60,874 nt of DNA, taken from Bacteroidota bacterium. GTDB lineage: Bacteria > Bacteroidota > Bacteroidia > Bacteroidales > BM520. Of the stretch, positions 18,065 to 27,135 are shown in pieces (within the stretch, counting starts at the first letter, position 1; every line of letters begins with the position of its first letter). Below the pieces are notes generated by a model, which was given only the letters and a program-made list of their open reading frames with translations, had not been told where the DNA came from and did not search any database. The translations under genes and the position numbers were made by a program. The stretch is from assembly GCA_002748065.1 (NCBI GenBank), contig PDRJ01000039.1, positions 1-60,874 of the forward strand. The letters run 5' to 3'.

Positions 18065-19869
18065 TCATACCAATGAAAAAGTACTCCTTTATGGTATATC
18101 ATAAAGAATACAACGACTTTCTGACACGCATCCGAGAGCTGGGAGCGGTGCACATCATTGAACAAGAAGGATCGATGGAGGGCCATGAAACCCTTGATCA
18201 CCTTCTCACGCTTCATAAGAGGTACAACGCTACCATCAAACAGTTGACACGCCTCAAAAAGGAGGAGCAATCCCCCACCACAGAGATGGAGGGTGAAGCA
18301 ATCCTTGCACGTTACCAGGAACTCACTGCCGCCGTGGAGAAGGCCAGTGCCCAAATGCTTCAAAATGAGAAGGAGTTGGCACAATTTGAGCCTTGGGGAG
18401 ACTTCAGCTGGGAGAGTATTCAGCAATTACGGGATGCCGGATACCATATCCGCTTCTTCTCCTGTCCTTCGCGCAAACTGCAAAAGGAGTGGGAAGAAGA
18501 GTATAATCTTTTCTATATCAACGAGATTAGTGCTGTAGAATACTTTATCACCGTCACCAAAGACCCCAAGTTCTACCTGGATGCGGATGAGATCCACCTG
18601 CCCAAGCGGTCGGCACAAGCCATCCGTAAGGCGCAGACAAAACTGGAGGCAATCATCGCAGAGCATAAAAAGGCGATTCAGGATTTGGCGGAGCAGGGGA
18701 TTCCCGCTTTGAAGAGGGCAAAAAACCTAATTCAGGAGGAGATTGACTTCAAGAAGGTTCTCTTGAACACTGCTCCCCAGGCGGAAGAGAAGGTGATGGT
18801 CCTGGAGGCCTGGGTTCCGGAAGAGAAGAGCGCAGCACTCAATGCGTTTCTCGATACCACCGGAGCCTACTACGAGTTCCGCGACCCCACGCCCGAGGAT
18901 AAAGTACCGGTAAAGCTGAAAAACAACCGCTTTGCCCGCCTCTACGAGATGATTGGGGAACTCTACTCCTTGCCCAACTACAACGAGATTGACCTCACCC
19001 CCTTCTTTGCCCCCTTCTACATGCTCTTCTTCGGCTTCTGCCTGGGCGACGCCGGATACGGCCTGCTCTTTATCCTGGGAGCGCTCTTTGCCCGCCGCAA
19101 AGCAAAACCGGAGATGAAGCCCCTGTTGAGCCTGGTGGTGTGGTTGGGACTGGCCACCGTTGCCATGGGAGCCATCGGAGGTACCGTCTTTGGCATGAAC
19201 CTTATTGAGGCAGATATTCCATGGTTGGAAGGAGCCAAGAAGTACATGCTGAACCCGGATAAACTCTTTAACCTCTCCCTTATCATTGGAGCCGTACAGA
19301 TCCTCTTCGGAATGTTCCTCAAAGTGGCAAATATCTCCAAAAGACAAGGATTTCGTTATGCCTTCGGCACCATTGGATGGATTATCCTTCTTCTGGGAGG
19401 CGGTGCCGTCTATCTACTCCAAACCAAAGAGATCCTCACCGGGAACCTCTACAACATCGTGCTCTATGCCGTGTTGGGGGTAGCCGGACTCTTTATTCTC
19501 GTCCTCAACGATCCCAAACGCAACATCTTTATGAATATCGGTTCGGGATTGTGGGACTCCTACAACATGGTCACCGGCCTGTTGGGCGACGTACTCTCGT
19601 ACATTCGTCTCTTCGCATTGGGTATCTCCAGTGCGGTCATGGGCTTTGTCTTCAACGACCTGGCCATTAGCCTGAGTGGAAATACCCCTGTGGTAAGCCA
19701 ACTGGTGATGATCATTATCCTCTTAATCGGCCACGGTATGAATATTTTCATGTCGGGCTTGGGATCCATGGTACACCCCATGCGTCTTACCTTTGTGGAG
19801 TTTTATAAGAATGCCGGCTTTGAGGGTGGTGGCAAAAAATATACACCCTTCAGTAAAATAGAGAAATAA
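18061..19869 (+). CDS. ntpI: V-type ATP synthase subunit I (membrane stator)
   Basis: A 602-residue a-type stator subunit that forms the ion path with the K ring. The N-terminal half (to about residue 310) is cytoplasmic with two coiled-coil stretches; the C-terminal half has about seven membrane segments. The transport arginine lies in LSYIRLFALG (Arg about residue 516), the hallmark of this subunit. LGDAGYGLLFILGA and the C-terminal end VHPMRLTFVEFYKNAGFEGG also fit the family. It overlaps subunit D by four bases, and subunit K follows 36 bases later. Confidence 0.94.
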   Translation: MIIPMKKYSFMVYHKEYNDFLTRIRELGAVHIIEQEGSMEGHETLDHLLTLHKRYNATIKQLTRLKKEEQSPTTEMEGEAILARYQELTAAVEKASAQMLQNEKELAQFEPWGDFSWESIQQLRDAGYHIRFFSCPSRKLQKEWEEEYNLFYINEISAVEYFITVTKDPKFYLDADEIHLPKRSAQAIRKAQTKLEAIIAEHKKAIQDLAEQGIPALKRAKNLIQEEIDFKKVLLNTAPQAEEKVMVLEAWVPEEKSAALNAFLDTTGAYYEFRDPTPEDKVPVKLKNNRFARLYEMIGELYSLPNYNEIDLTPFFAPFYMLFFGFCLGDAGYGLLFILGALFARRKAKPEMKPLLSLVVWLGLATVAMGAIGGTVFGMNLIEADIPWLEGAKKYMLNPDKLFNLSLIIGAVQILFGMFLKVANISKRQGFRYAFGTIGWIILLLGGGAVYLLQTKEILTGNLYNIVLYAVLGVAGLFILVLNDPKRNIFMNIGSGLWDSYNMVTGLLGDVLSYIRLFALGISSAVMGFVFNDLAISLSGNTPVVSQLVMIIILLIGHGMNIFMSGLGSMVHPMRLTFVEFYKNAGFEGGGKKYTPFSKIEK

Positions 19870-19893
19870 CAAACAAAAATTATTCATACTTAA

Positions 19894-20352
<459 letters not shown>

Positions 20353-20362
20353 TACCTCCCTT

Positions 20363-20418
20363 CCATATATGCGGTGGGATGTAACCGAAAAACACCGCGT
20401 AGCGAAGGAGCTATATGG
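20363..20418 (+). other. Structured 3' region of the V-ATPase transcript
   Basis: CCATATA (20363-20369) and TATATGG (20412-20418) bracket an inner stem GCGGTG (20371-20376) / CACCGC (20393-20398). This nested fold lies between the subunit K stop and the terminator and may mark an RNA processing or stability element. Confidence 0.4.
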
Positions 20419-20426
20419 AAAAAATA

Positions 20427-20468
20427 TAAAAAAAGGCTGTCTCGTATCAACGGGACAGCCTTTTTTAT
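20427..20468 (+). terminator. Rho-independent terminator of the V-ATPase operon
   Basis: GGCTGTCTC and GGGACAGCC form a 9-bp stem (one G-T wobble) flanked by an A-run upstream and six T downstream. It ends the seven-gene operon about 85 bases after subunit K. Confidence 0.85.
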
Positions 20469-20645
20469 ATGACCATTAAAAGCAGAAACAGCCCCCACTC
20501 TCTCATAGGAAAACGGATTAGAGCGATAATATGCAAATGTGCAAAGGGGATAATAAGAACGATTTAACATCTCTTAATAGTTATAGCACAATTTACGTAT
20601 GCATTTTTTTGTTATATTGTAGCACCTTAAAAACCGTAATCCATT

Positions 20646-21113
20646 ATGAGACTCCTTATCACCGTTTTCATCCTTTGTGCACACCTCCTCTCCGGCGTAA
20701 TGGCACAAAATAGGCCGGAAGGGGACATTTGCGGTTATTGGTTTACAGAAGAGGAGGAGGCTATCATAGCGATTGATGCCCACGAAGATGGCTCCTTTTT
20801 TGGTAAGATCGTGTGGCTTATCCCCCCCCATGAGATTGATAAAGAGAGTCCCAATTACGGTATCCCTCAAAAGGATGTGGCCTCCGGGGAATCCATCCTG
20901 AACCTCACCATCCTCTATGATCTTACCACAAAAGATGGCAAAAAATGGAAGGGACGGGTGTACGATCCCCGGAAAGGAAGCTGTCACAGGTGTAAAATTG
21001 AACTCTCCGAAGCCAAAGACCTACTCTATTTACGAGGCTATATTGGAATCTCGCTTATCGGGAGAACCATTACGTGGAGACGTGCCAGCCATATTCCCCC
21101 GGAGAGAGATTAA
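20646..21113 (+). CDS. DUF2147 family secreted protein
   Basis: A 155-residue protein with a signal peptide (MRLLITVFILCAHLLSGVMAQ). The body carries the family hallmarks: GYWFTEEEEAIIAI, FGKIVWL, WKGRVYDPRKGSCHRCKI and a C-terminal RGYIGISLIGRTITWRR. DUF2147 is a small lipocalin-like beta domain of unknown function, exported to the periplasm or outer membrane. The gene stands alone between the V-ATPase terminator and a stretch of about 260 bases without a gene. Confidence 0.85.
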   Translation: MRLLITVFILCAHLLSGVMAQNRPEGDICGYWFTEEEEAIIAIDAHEDGSFFGKIVWLIPPHEIDKESPNYGIPQKDVASGESILNLTILYDLTTKDGKKWKGRVYDPRKGSCHRCKIELSEAKDLLYLRGYIGISLIGRTITWRRASHIPPERD

Positions 21114-21309
21114 TAAACCACGCCCCCCTGCCCCATCATCCACCGTACAGGTGTAAACACTATCACGGAGATACTTTTCAAGCCGTGAAAACACCTCCAC
21201 CCAGCGAACTTATCCCCCGATAACACAAGGTACGCCACCACCTTACGATCCTTGAGATCCTTAACAACAACGATCGATCACAACAAAAAGAGAGCATTCC
21301 AATTACTAT
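21114..21309. other. Intergenic stretch without recognisable gene
   Basis: Between the DUF2147 gene and repeat copy 21310-21368 I see no conserved reading frame, tRNA or clear terminator. The sequence ACGGAGATACTTTTC and AGCCGTGAAAAC is not obviously structured. Confidence 0.5.
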
Positions 21310-21368
21310 CTGTCCGTAAAGTCAGCATTTTGGGAAAAGGGTTGGTAGGAAACGTTCGAATTTAAGAC
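21310..21368 (-). repeat. Partial copy of the dispersed MITE-like element (right end)
   Basis: Read on the minus strand, AAATTCGAACGTTTCC ... AAAATGCTGACTTTACGG matches the right part of the full copy at 45178-45345. It starts three bases after the stop of the leftward T9SS gene. Confidence 0.6.
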
Positions 21369-21371
21369 CTC

Positions 21372-22796
21372 CTACGGAATAACCATTTTATGGCTAAGCA
21401 CTCCGCTTGTGGCTTTCACCTGTAAGGTATAAAAACCCGAGGGGAGGTCGTTTAGGTTAAGGTCACAGGCATTGCTCATACCGTCCCAATGATAATCAAG
21501 ATGGTAGACCACTCTCCCGGATAGATCAATAAGCTCCACGGCCATTTTCTCCGCGGCCATCATATCCCGAAGCTCTACCCGGCACCAGCCACCACGAACG
21601 GGATTGGGAAAAACCTTTATTGACGCATTATCTGACACTTCCTCCACTCCTTGAAAATTGCCGTCCGGGTCTGTTTTCATCATAAAGAAGTTAGGATATC
21701 TCTCATTTCCCAGGCTATACCCTGTGCATAGAATATAATCTTTTTCATCCAACAGTAGTTGACTTGCATAATCCCTATAGGTTCTATCAATCACTTTTAG
21801 CCAGAGGTGCTCCCCTTTGGCATTAATTTTTCGAAGATAGATATCCGTGGGTCCTTGATTCTTCCACATGCCCCCGCAGGAAATAAAACCACCATCGCTG
21901 GCCTCCACCAGATCCTCCCCCCAAAGCGTACGCTGATCTTGAGCCATTTCATTCTCCCACAAGATGGTTCCATCCTCATCAAGACAAATTATGGAACTTC
22001 GAAATAAGGAGTGTACCTCCGGATCGGTATAACTTCCATGGATCACAAGGTGGCCGCCGGAGGAGGCGATGAGGGATCCGTAATATTGCTGTATATGGGT
22101 GTCGAAATTCTTTGTCCATATCGGGTTCCCCTTTTGATCAATTTTCATAAGGTAGGACTTATGGTCCACACCATATCCGGGAGAACCGTAATAGTAGCCC
22201 AGCACATAATAATGGTTTCCGAAAGCTAACGCATCGTATGCCGTTGTTCGCTGAGAGGCCATGGTTGTAGGATAATAGTGCTTTTCCCACAGGAGGTTTA
22301 ACTCCTTATCAACTTTGGCGATCAGCGAGCTATCCCCAGAGAGAGGAGGAGCAGAACCGGTAATGAGATATCCATCTTCCGTCTCAGCAATTCCCGTAGC
22401 ATCTCCCCCCGCTATGATATTTGTGGAGGAGAGCTCATTTCCCGACTGGTCTAACTTTTTTAACACAATATGGGAGACATTGTCAATGCGCTCATTCATT
22501 AAGAGCACAATGTTCTCCTCCGCATCCACACAGATATTATTCGCCAGCCCCCAAACAGGTACGTTCTCATGCTTTTCCCAGATCTCAGTTCCATCAAGAG
22601 CAACCTTTCTTAACAACAGGCCGTCGCTCATATACTTTGAGGATTTTCCCAGAATCAGGTATCCTTGGTCGCCATTTTGTATAAAATTGTAAGCTCTTTC
22701 GTCCTGCGGCCGATCATACACACGAAAGAAGGTCTCCTGAGCTGCTAAGCCCAGCGAGAGAACCATAAACGATAGCAAATAAACATATTTTGACAT
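21372..22796 (-). CDS. T9SS-sorted secreted beta-propeller protein
   Basis: A 474-residue protein with a signal peptide (MSKYVYLLSFMVLSLGLAAQ) and repeated blades such as GYLILGKSS, GYLITGSAPP, HLVIHGSYTDP and GFISCGGMW, each with a WEK/IWTK-type strand. This is a propeller of the delta-60/PQQ-like repeat kind. The last 75 residues are a type A T9SS sorting domain (IKVFPNPVRGG, later VELIDLSGRVVY, DLPSGFYTLQV and a KMVIP end), so it should cross the outer membrane by type IX secretion and be anchored or released at the surface. No enzyme motif is seen. It is a single-gene unit with its own promoter at 22862-22892. Confidence 0.88.
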   Translation of the reverse strand: MSKYVYLLSFMVLSLGLAAQETFFRVYDRPQDERAYNFIQNGDQGYLILGKSSKYMSDGLLLRKVALDGTEIWEKHENVPVWGLANNICVDAEENIVLLMNERIDNVSHIVLKKLDQSGNELSSTNIIAGGDATGIAETEDGYLITGSAPPLSGDSSLIAKVDKELNLLWEKHYYPTTMASQRTTAYDALAFGNHYYVLGYYYGSPGYGVDHKSYLMKIDQKGNPIWTKNFDTHIQQYYGSLIASSGGHLVIHGSYTDPEVHSLFRSSIICLDEDGTILWENEMAQDQRTLWGEDLVEASDGGFISCGGMWKNQGPTDIYLRKINAKGEHLWLKVIDRTYRDYASQLLLDEKDYILCTGYSLGNERYPNFFMMKTDPDGNFQGVEEVSDNASIKVFPNPVRGGWCRVELRDMMAAEKMAVELIDLSGRVVYHLDYHWDGMSNACDLNLNDLPSGFYTLQVKATSGVLSHKMVIP

Positions 22797-22861
22797 AGCA
22801 CAGCAGGTTTTAGTTTCATAAAAATCGTCCTCCTAAACGGACAAAAAACAACACATTGCCC

Positions 22862-22892
22862 CGAAGGTAACACTTTTTTAAGAAAAATCAAA
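22862..22892 (-). promoter_or_regulatory. Promoter of the T9SS-sorted propeller gene
   Basis: On the minus strand, TTTG (plus 22889-22892), 19 bases, then TACCTTCG (plus 22862-22869), one mismatch from TAnnTTTG. The leader is about 60 bases. Confidence 0.55.
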
Positions 22893-23073
22893 TCACTCAA
22901 CTTTCGCTGTGAATAATTCACTGAAAATCAATAAAGAGAAGCACGCACCTTCTTTTCAAAGAACTGATATTCAGTGTCTTTATCTTAAAAAACAAAACAA
23001 AAACCACATGCAACGGAAGAAAGGTGTCGCCCCTACGGGGCTTTGGGGAGAGGGAAAGGGCATCGCTGTTACA
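22893..23073. other. Non-coding stretch before the composite repeats
   Basis: A+T-rich DNA with no supportable gene. Its right part (about 23019-23060) already holds a GGTGTCGCCCCTACGGGGCT module with an internal CCCTACGGGG palindrome, related to the heads of the following repeat copies. Confidence 0.5.
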
Positions 23074-23331
23074 AAGGTGTCGCTCCTCCGGAGCTGATGT
23101 ATCGGCTGTTGGCTTTTAGCTGTTAGCCGTTGGCCTTTACCGGTTTGTTAATGGCAACGTTCACCAAGAATTATCACACTCAACTTCCATCTTCGGTCTT
23201 CCGACTTCCGTCCCTATAATTATTCCATTATCATATTAGCACATTGTCACATTACCGCATTAAAAAACAATAATAATCATCTTATTTTCAAAGTATTACT
23301 AATTATTAATTCCTAATTGCTAATTGTAAAA
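23074..23331 (+). repeat. Composite direct repeat, copy 1 (short octamer array)
   Basis: The modules in order are: AAAGGTGTCGCTCCT head, GGCTGTTGGC-type segment, GGCAACGTTCACCAAG, CTTCCATCTTC-type 7-mers, CCCTATAATTATTCC, about three octamers of the ACATTACC type, then ATAATAATC and CCTAATTGCTAATTG. The same module order recurs in copy 2. Confidence 0.8.
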
Positions 23332-23991
23332 AAGGTGTCGCTCCTACGGGGCTTACCGGCTGTTGGCCTTTAGCCTTTGGCTTGGGTTAATGGCAACGTT
23401 CACCAAGAATTATCACTCAACTTCCATCTTCCGACTTCCATCCCTATAATTATTCCATTATCATATTAGCACATTGTCACATTACCACATTGTCACATTA
23501 CCACATTACCACATTACCACATTATCACATTACCACATTATCACATTACCACATTATCACATTATCACATTACCACATTACCACATTACCGCATTACCAC
23601 ATTGTCACATTACCGCATTATCACATTACCACATTACCACATTACCATATTATCACATTATCACATTATCACATTACCACATTACCGCATTATCACATTA
23701 CCACATTATCACATTACCACATTATCACATTACCACATTACCACATTACCGCATTATCACATTGTCACATTACCACATTATCACATTACCGCATTACCAC
23801 ATTTTCACATTACCGCATTACCACATTACCACATTACCACATTATCACATTACCGAATTACCACATTACCACATTACCACATTACCGCATTATCACATTA
23901 CCACATTACCACATTATCACATTAAAAAAGGATAATAATCTAATTTTCAAACAATTATTAATCACTAATTCCTAATTGCTAATTGTAAAAC
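23332..23991 (+). repeat. Composite direct repeat, copy 2 (expanded octamer array)
   Basis: Same modules as copy 1 in the same order and orientation, directly abutting it. The difference is the octamer part, which has grown from about three units to about 57. The copies end with the same CCTAATTGCTAATTG module. No gene is supported inside. Confidence 0.85.
23470..23925 (+). repeat. Octamer tandem array (CACATTAC/CACATTAT), about 57 units
   Basis: About 456 bases of 8-bp units of consensus ACATTACC, with ACATTATC, ACATTGTC and ACATTACCG-type variants intermixed. The unit has no stop in any plus frame, so three long overlapping reading frames of 107-161 codons arise. They encode only a YHI-T-LPH periodicity and are not genes. 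Confidence 0.95.
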
Positions 23992-24069
23992 AGAAGACGC
24001 CCCACCCCCCTATGGTTCTCTTGACCATAACAGATGATGGAGCGCCCTTGAGGCTAAGGTCAAAGCCCC

Positions 24070-26958
24070 CTACCCTTCATAGTCGGATAAAGGGGGAAGT
24101 TGACAGACGCACACCAGGTTTCGGTCGCCATAGCCATCGTCAATCTTCGTAACCGGAGGCCAGTACTTATCCTCCTTCATGCCTTCCAGCGGGAAAGCAG
24201 CCTCCGCACGGCGATAAGGCATGGTCCACTCCTCAGCGGTAACCATTTCGCAAGTATGGGGCGCATTCTTCACCACGTTATTCACCTTGTCGCAGGTTCC
24301 ATTCTCCACACAACGAATCTCTTCACGGATCTTTATCATCGCCTCAATAAAACGATCCATCTCGCGTAGAGGTTCACTCTCGGTGGGCTCCACCATAAGG
24401 GTTCCTACCACGGGGAAGGCCACGGTGGGCGCATGAAATCCATAATCCATCAATCGTTTGGCAATCTCAATCACCTCAATACCTGCCGTATGGTGAAACT
24501 CGTTACAATCAAGGATCAACTCATGGGCACACATACCATGCGTCCCGGTATAAAGCACCTTGTAGTGCTCTTGGAGCGACACCCGGATATAGTTGGCATT
24601 CAGGATGGCGTTGGCCGTAGCCTCCCGCAATCCTTCAGCGCCCAACATGGTTACATAACCATAGGAGATGGGGATAACCATCGCACTGCCAAACGGTGCC
24701 GATGAGGTAGCCCTAATGGCCTTCTCTCCACCGGTTGCAGCCACCGGATTGCCGGGTAAAAAGGGAAGGAGATGTTCAGCCACACCGATGGGACCTACGC
24801 CCGGGCCACCACCGCCATGGGGAATGCCAAAGGTCTTATGCAGGTTCAGGTGACACACGTCGGCACCAATATGTCCCGGACTTGTATACCCCACCTGGGC
24901 ATTCATATTGGCACCATCCATGTAAACCAGTCCTCCATTGTCATGCACAATCTTTACCAACTCCACAATAGCCTCTTCAAACACCCCGTGGGTAGAGGGG
25001 TAAGTAATCATGGCAGCAGCCAGGTGATCCTTATGTTGCTCCGCCTTCGCCCTAAAGTCTTCCACATCAATGTTACCATGGTCATCACACTGGACCACCA
25101 CCACGCGCATTCCGGCCATCACCGAAGAGGCGGGGTTGGTTCCGTGTGCCGAGGAGGGAATCAGGCAAATGTTACGCTCTCCCTCTCCCCGATCGTTGTG
25201 GTATGCACGAATGGTCATCAACCCGGTGTACTCTCCCGATGCTCCGGAGTTGGGCTGGAAAGAGATCCCTGAGAAACCGGTAATCTCACACAGCTGTGCT
25301 TCAAAGTTATTGATAAGATGGAGATAACCTTCCGCCTGAGCTGCCGGCACAAAGGGATGTATGGCACCAAAGGAGGGGTTACTCAAATGGAAGAGCCAGG
25401 AAGCTGCATTGAGTTTCATGGTACACGACCCCAAAGGTATCATGGTTCTATTCAACGCCAAATCACGGTTCTCCAACTTCTTCATATAACGCATCATATC
25501 CGTCTCACTGTGGTAGGAGTTAAAGACAGGGTGCGTAAGGTATTCCGAAGTTCGTTTCAGTTCCGTGGGGAAGGTCGCTATCGCTTGACATTCCGTTGGA
25601 TTACAGACAAATGCATGGAAGGGTTTTCCATTGGCAAGGGCAAAGATCTCCAGCATCTCATTCACATCCGCCAGGGTTGTGGTTTCATCCAGGCTTATGC
25701 CCAGATGGCCGGTACCGAAATAACGGAAGTTCATCTCTTTCTCCAGGGCCATCTCGTGGATCCGCTCCTCCGAAACCGTTTCGGGAAGCTCCACACAGAG
25801 GGTATCGAAGAAGGATTCATTTTTCTGCTGATACCCATACTTTTTCAGTTCGTTATTCAGCACTCCGGTAAGGATATTCACATGCCGGGCGATCTGTTGG
25901 ATCCCCTTCGGGCCGTGATAGGCGGCATAAAATCCGGCCATCATGGCGAGCAATGCCTGTGCCGTACAGATATTAGAGGTGGCACGCTCACGTTTGATAT
26001 GTTGCTCCCGGGTTTGCAGAGCCATGCGAAGTGCGGGGTTTCCGTTTCGATCCACCGATATTCCGATGATACGTCCTGGAATATGGCGTTTAAAGGCCTC
26101 TTTCGAAGCGAGATAGGCGGCATGGGGCCCTCCAAAACCCATGGGAATACCAAAGCGCTGGGTAGAGCCCACCACCACATCAGCCCCCCACTCTCCCGGA
26201 GGTCTTAAAAGCGCAAGGCTCAGGATATCGGCAGCTACACAAAAAAGGCCTTCCACACCATGAACCGCCTCTACAAAGTCGCTATAGTCATGAATAGCTC
26301 CATTGCCATCGGGATATTGAACCAAAGCGCCAAAGAAGGTCTCATCAATGGCCACCTGACGGCAATCCCCCTTCACGATCTCTATACCCAGGGGGGCTGC
26401 TCTCCCCTCCATCACCGACAGGGTCTGGGGAAAGAGGGTTTCGGAGACAAAGAATTTAACGGCATTGGCTTTCACCTTTTTACGGGGACGGGCGTTAAAG
26501 GCCATAATCATTGCCTCAGCGGCGGCAGTTCCTTCGTCCAAAAGCGAACAGTTGGAGAGAGGCATGGCCGTAAGGTCGGAGACCATGGTCTGGAAGTTCA
26601 ACAGAGCCTCCAGGCGCCCCTGGCTAATCTCTGCCTGGTAAGGCGTATAGGCGGTGTACCAACCGGGGTTTTCCAACACGTTACGCAAGATAACCCCCGG
26701 AAGGATGGTATTATAATATCCCATCCCTATGTAGGAACGGAAAATTTTGTTCTTCTCTCCCAGGTGAGCGATATGACGCTGGAACTCGTATTCATTGATC
26801 CCCAGGGGAAGATCCAACTCCTTCTTAAAACGAATGTGAGGAGGGATCGTTTTATCAATCAATTCTTCCATTGATGCAACACCTATCTTTTGAAGCATTT
26901 TCTCTCGATCTTCCGGTGTCAAACCAATGTGACGCTGGGCAAAATTATGGGTAATCAT
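24070..26958 (-). CDS. gcvP: Glycine dehydrogenase (decarboxylating), glycine cleavage P-protein
   Basis: A full-length 962-residue fused P-protein. It decarboxylates glycine with pyridoxal phosphate and passes the aminomethyl group to the lipoylated H-protein. The PLP lysine lies in HLNLHKTFGIPHGGGGPG (Lys about residue 708, codon 24835-24837). The N-terminal half starts with FAQRHIGLTPEDREKML and contains the LLDEGTAAAEAM segment typical of GcvP. gcvT and gcvH are not adjacent. The nearby lpdA (52.3 kb) could supply the shared L-protein, though linkage is loose. Its promoter is at 27005-27034. Confidence 0.97.
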   Translation of the reverse strand: MITHNFAQRHIGLTPEDREKMLQKIGVASMEELIDKTIPPHIRFKKELDLPLGINEYEFQRHIAHLGEKNKIFRSYIGMGYYNTILPGVILRNVLENPGWYTAYTPYQAEISQGRLEALLNFQTMVSDLTAMPLSNCSLLDEGTAAAEAMIMAFNARPRKKVKANAVKFFVSETLFPQTLSVMEGRAAPLGIEIVKGDCRQVAIDETFFGALVQYPDGNGAIHDYSDFVEAVHGVEGLFCVAADILSLALLRPPGEWGADVVVGSTQRFGIPMGFGGPHAAYLASKEAFKRHIPGRIIGISVDRNGNPALRMALQTREQHIKRERATSNICTAQALLAMMAGFYAAYHGPKGIQQIARHVNILTGVLNNELKKYGYQQKNESFFDTLCVELPETVSEERIHEMALEKEMNFRYFGTGHLGISLDETTTLADVNEMLEIFALANGKPFHAFVCNPTECQAIATFPTELKRTSEYLTHPVFNSYHSETDMMRYMKKLENRDLALNRTMIPLGSCTMKLNAASWLFHLSNPSFGAIHPFVPAAQAEGYLHLINNFEAQLCEITGFSGISFQPNSGASGEYTGLMTIRAYHNDRGEGERNICLIPSSAHGTNPASSVMAGMRVVVVQCDDHGNIDVEDFRAKAEQHKDHLAAAMITYPSTHGVFEEAIVELVKIVHDNGGLVYMDGANMNAQVGYTSPGHIGADVCHLNLHKTFGIPHGGGGPGVGPIGVAEHLLPFLPGNPVAATGGEKAIRATSSAPFGSAMVIPISYGYVTMLGAEGLREATANAILNANYIRVSLQEHYKVLYTGTHGMCAHELILDCNEFHHTAGIEVIEIAKRLMDYGFHAPTVAFPVVGTLMVEPTESEPLREMDRFIEAMIKIREEIRCVENGTCDKVNNVVKNAPHTCEMVTAEEWTMPYRRAEAAFPLEGMKEDKYWPPVTKIDDGYGDRNLVCVCQLPPLSDYEG

Positions 26959-27004
26959 AGTTTTATATAATATTAAAACGCACTATTATGTTGTTTACAA
27001 TGGA

Positions 27005-27034
27005 CAAAGATAAGGTTTGTTCCCTCAAAAACAA
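27005..27034 (-). promoter_or_regulatory. Promoter of gcvP
   Basis: On the minus strand, TTG (plus 27032-27034), 19 bases, then TATCTTTG (plus 27005-27012), a full match to TAnnTTTG. The leader is about 40 bases. No glycine riboswitch is visible in it. Confidence 0.6.
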
Positions 27035-27090
27035 TGGTCGTCCATACTAAACAAATAAATAATCCGTTTGATAGGTTGAAATAGAATTAT

Positions 27091-27107
27091 CCCGCTAAAA
27101 AAGCGGG
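27091..27107 (+). other. Small hairpin upstream of the TonB receptor gene
   Basis: CCCGC and GCGGG form a 5-bp stem around a TAAAAAA loop, about 30 bases before the receptor start. There is no U-run after it, so it is a possible leader element rather than a terminator. Confidence 0.3.
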
Positions 27108-27135
27108 AAGTTGTGTGTATAAAAACAGATTGATT

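Noticed and set aside
22909..23097. 62-codon plus frame
   Set aside because: Runs into the repeat head and has no family resemblance.
23470..23925. Possible CRISPR array
   Set aside because: Units are 8 bases, contiguous, with no spacers and no cas genes nearby.
23474..23975. Three long overlapping plus-strand frames (107-161 codons)
   Set aside because: They arise only because the octamer unit lacks stops in every frame; sequence is pure YHI-T-LPH periodicity.
25318..26208. 296-codon plus frame opposite gcvP
   Set aside because: Antisense shadow of a fully conserved enzyme.
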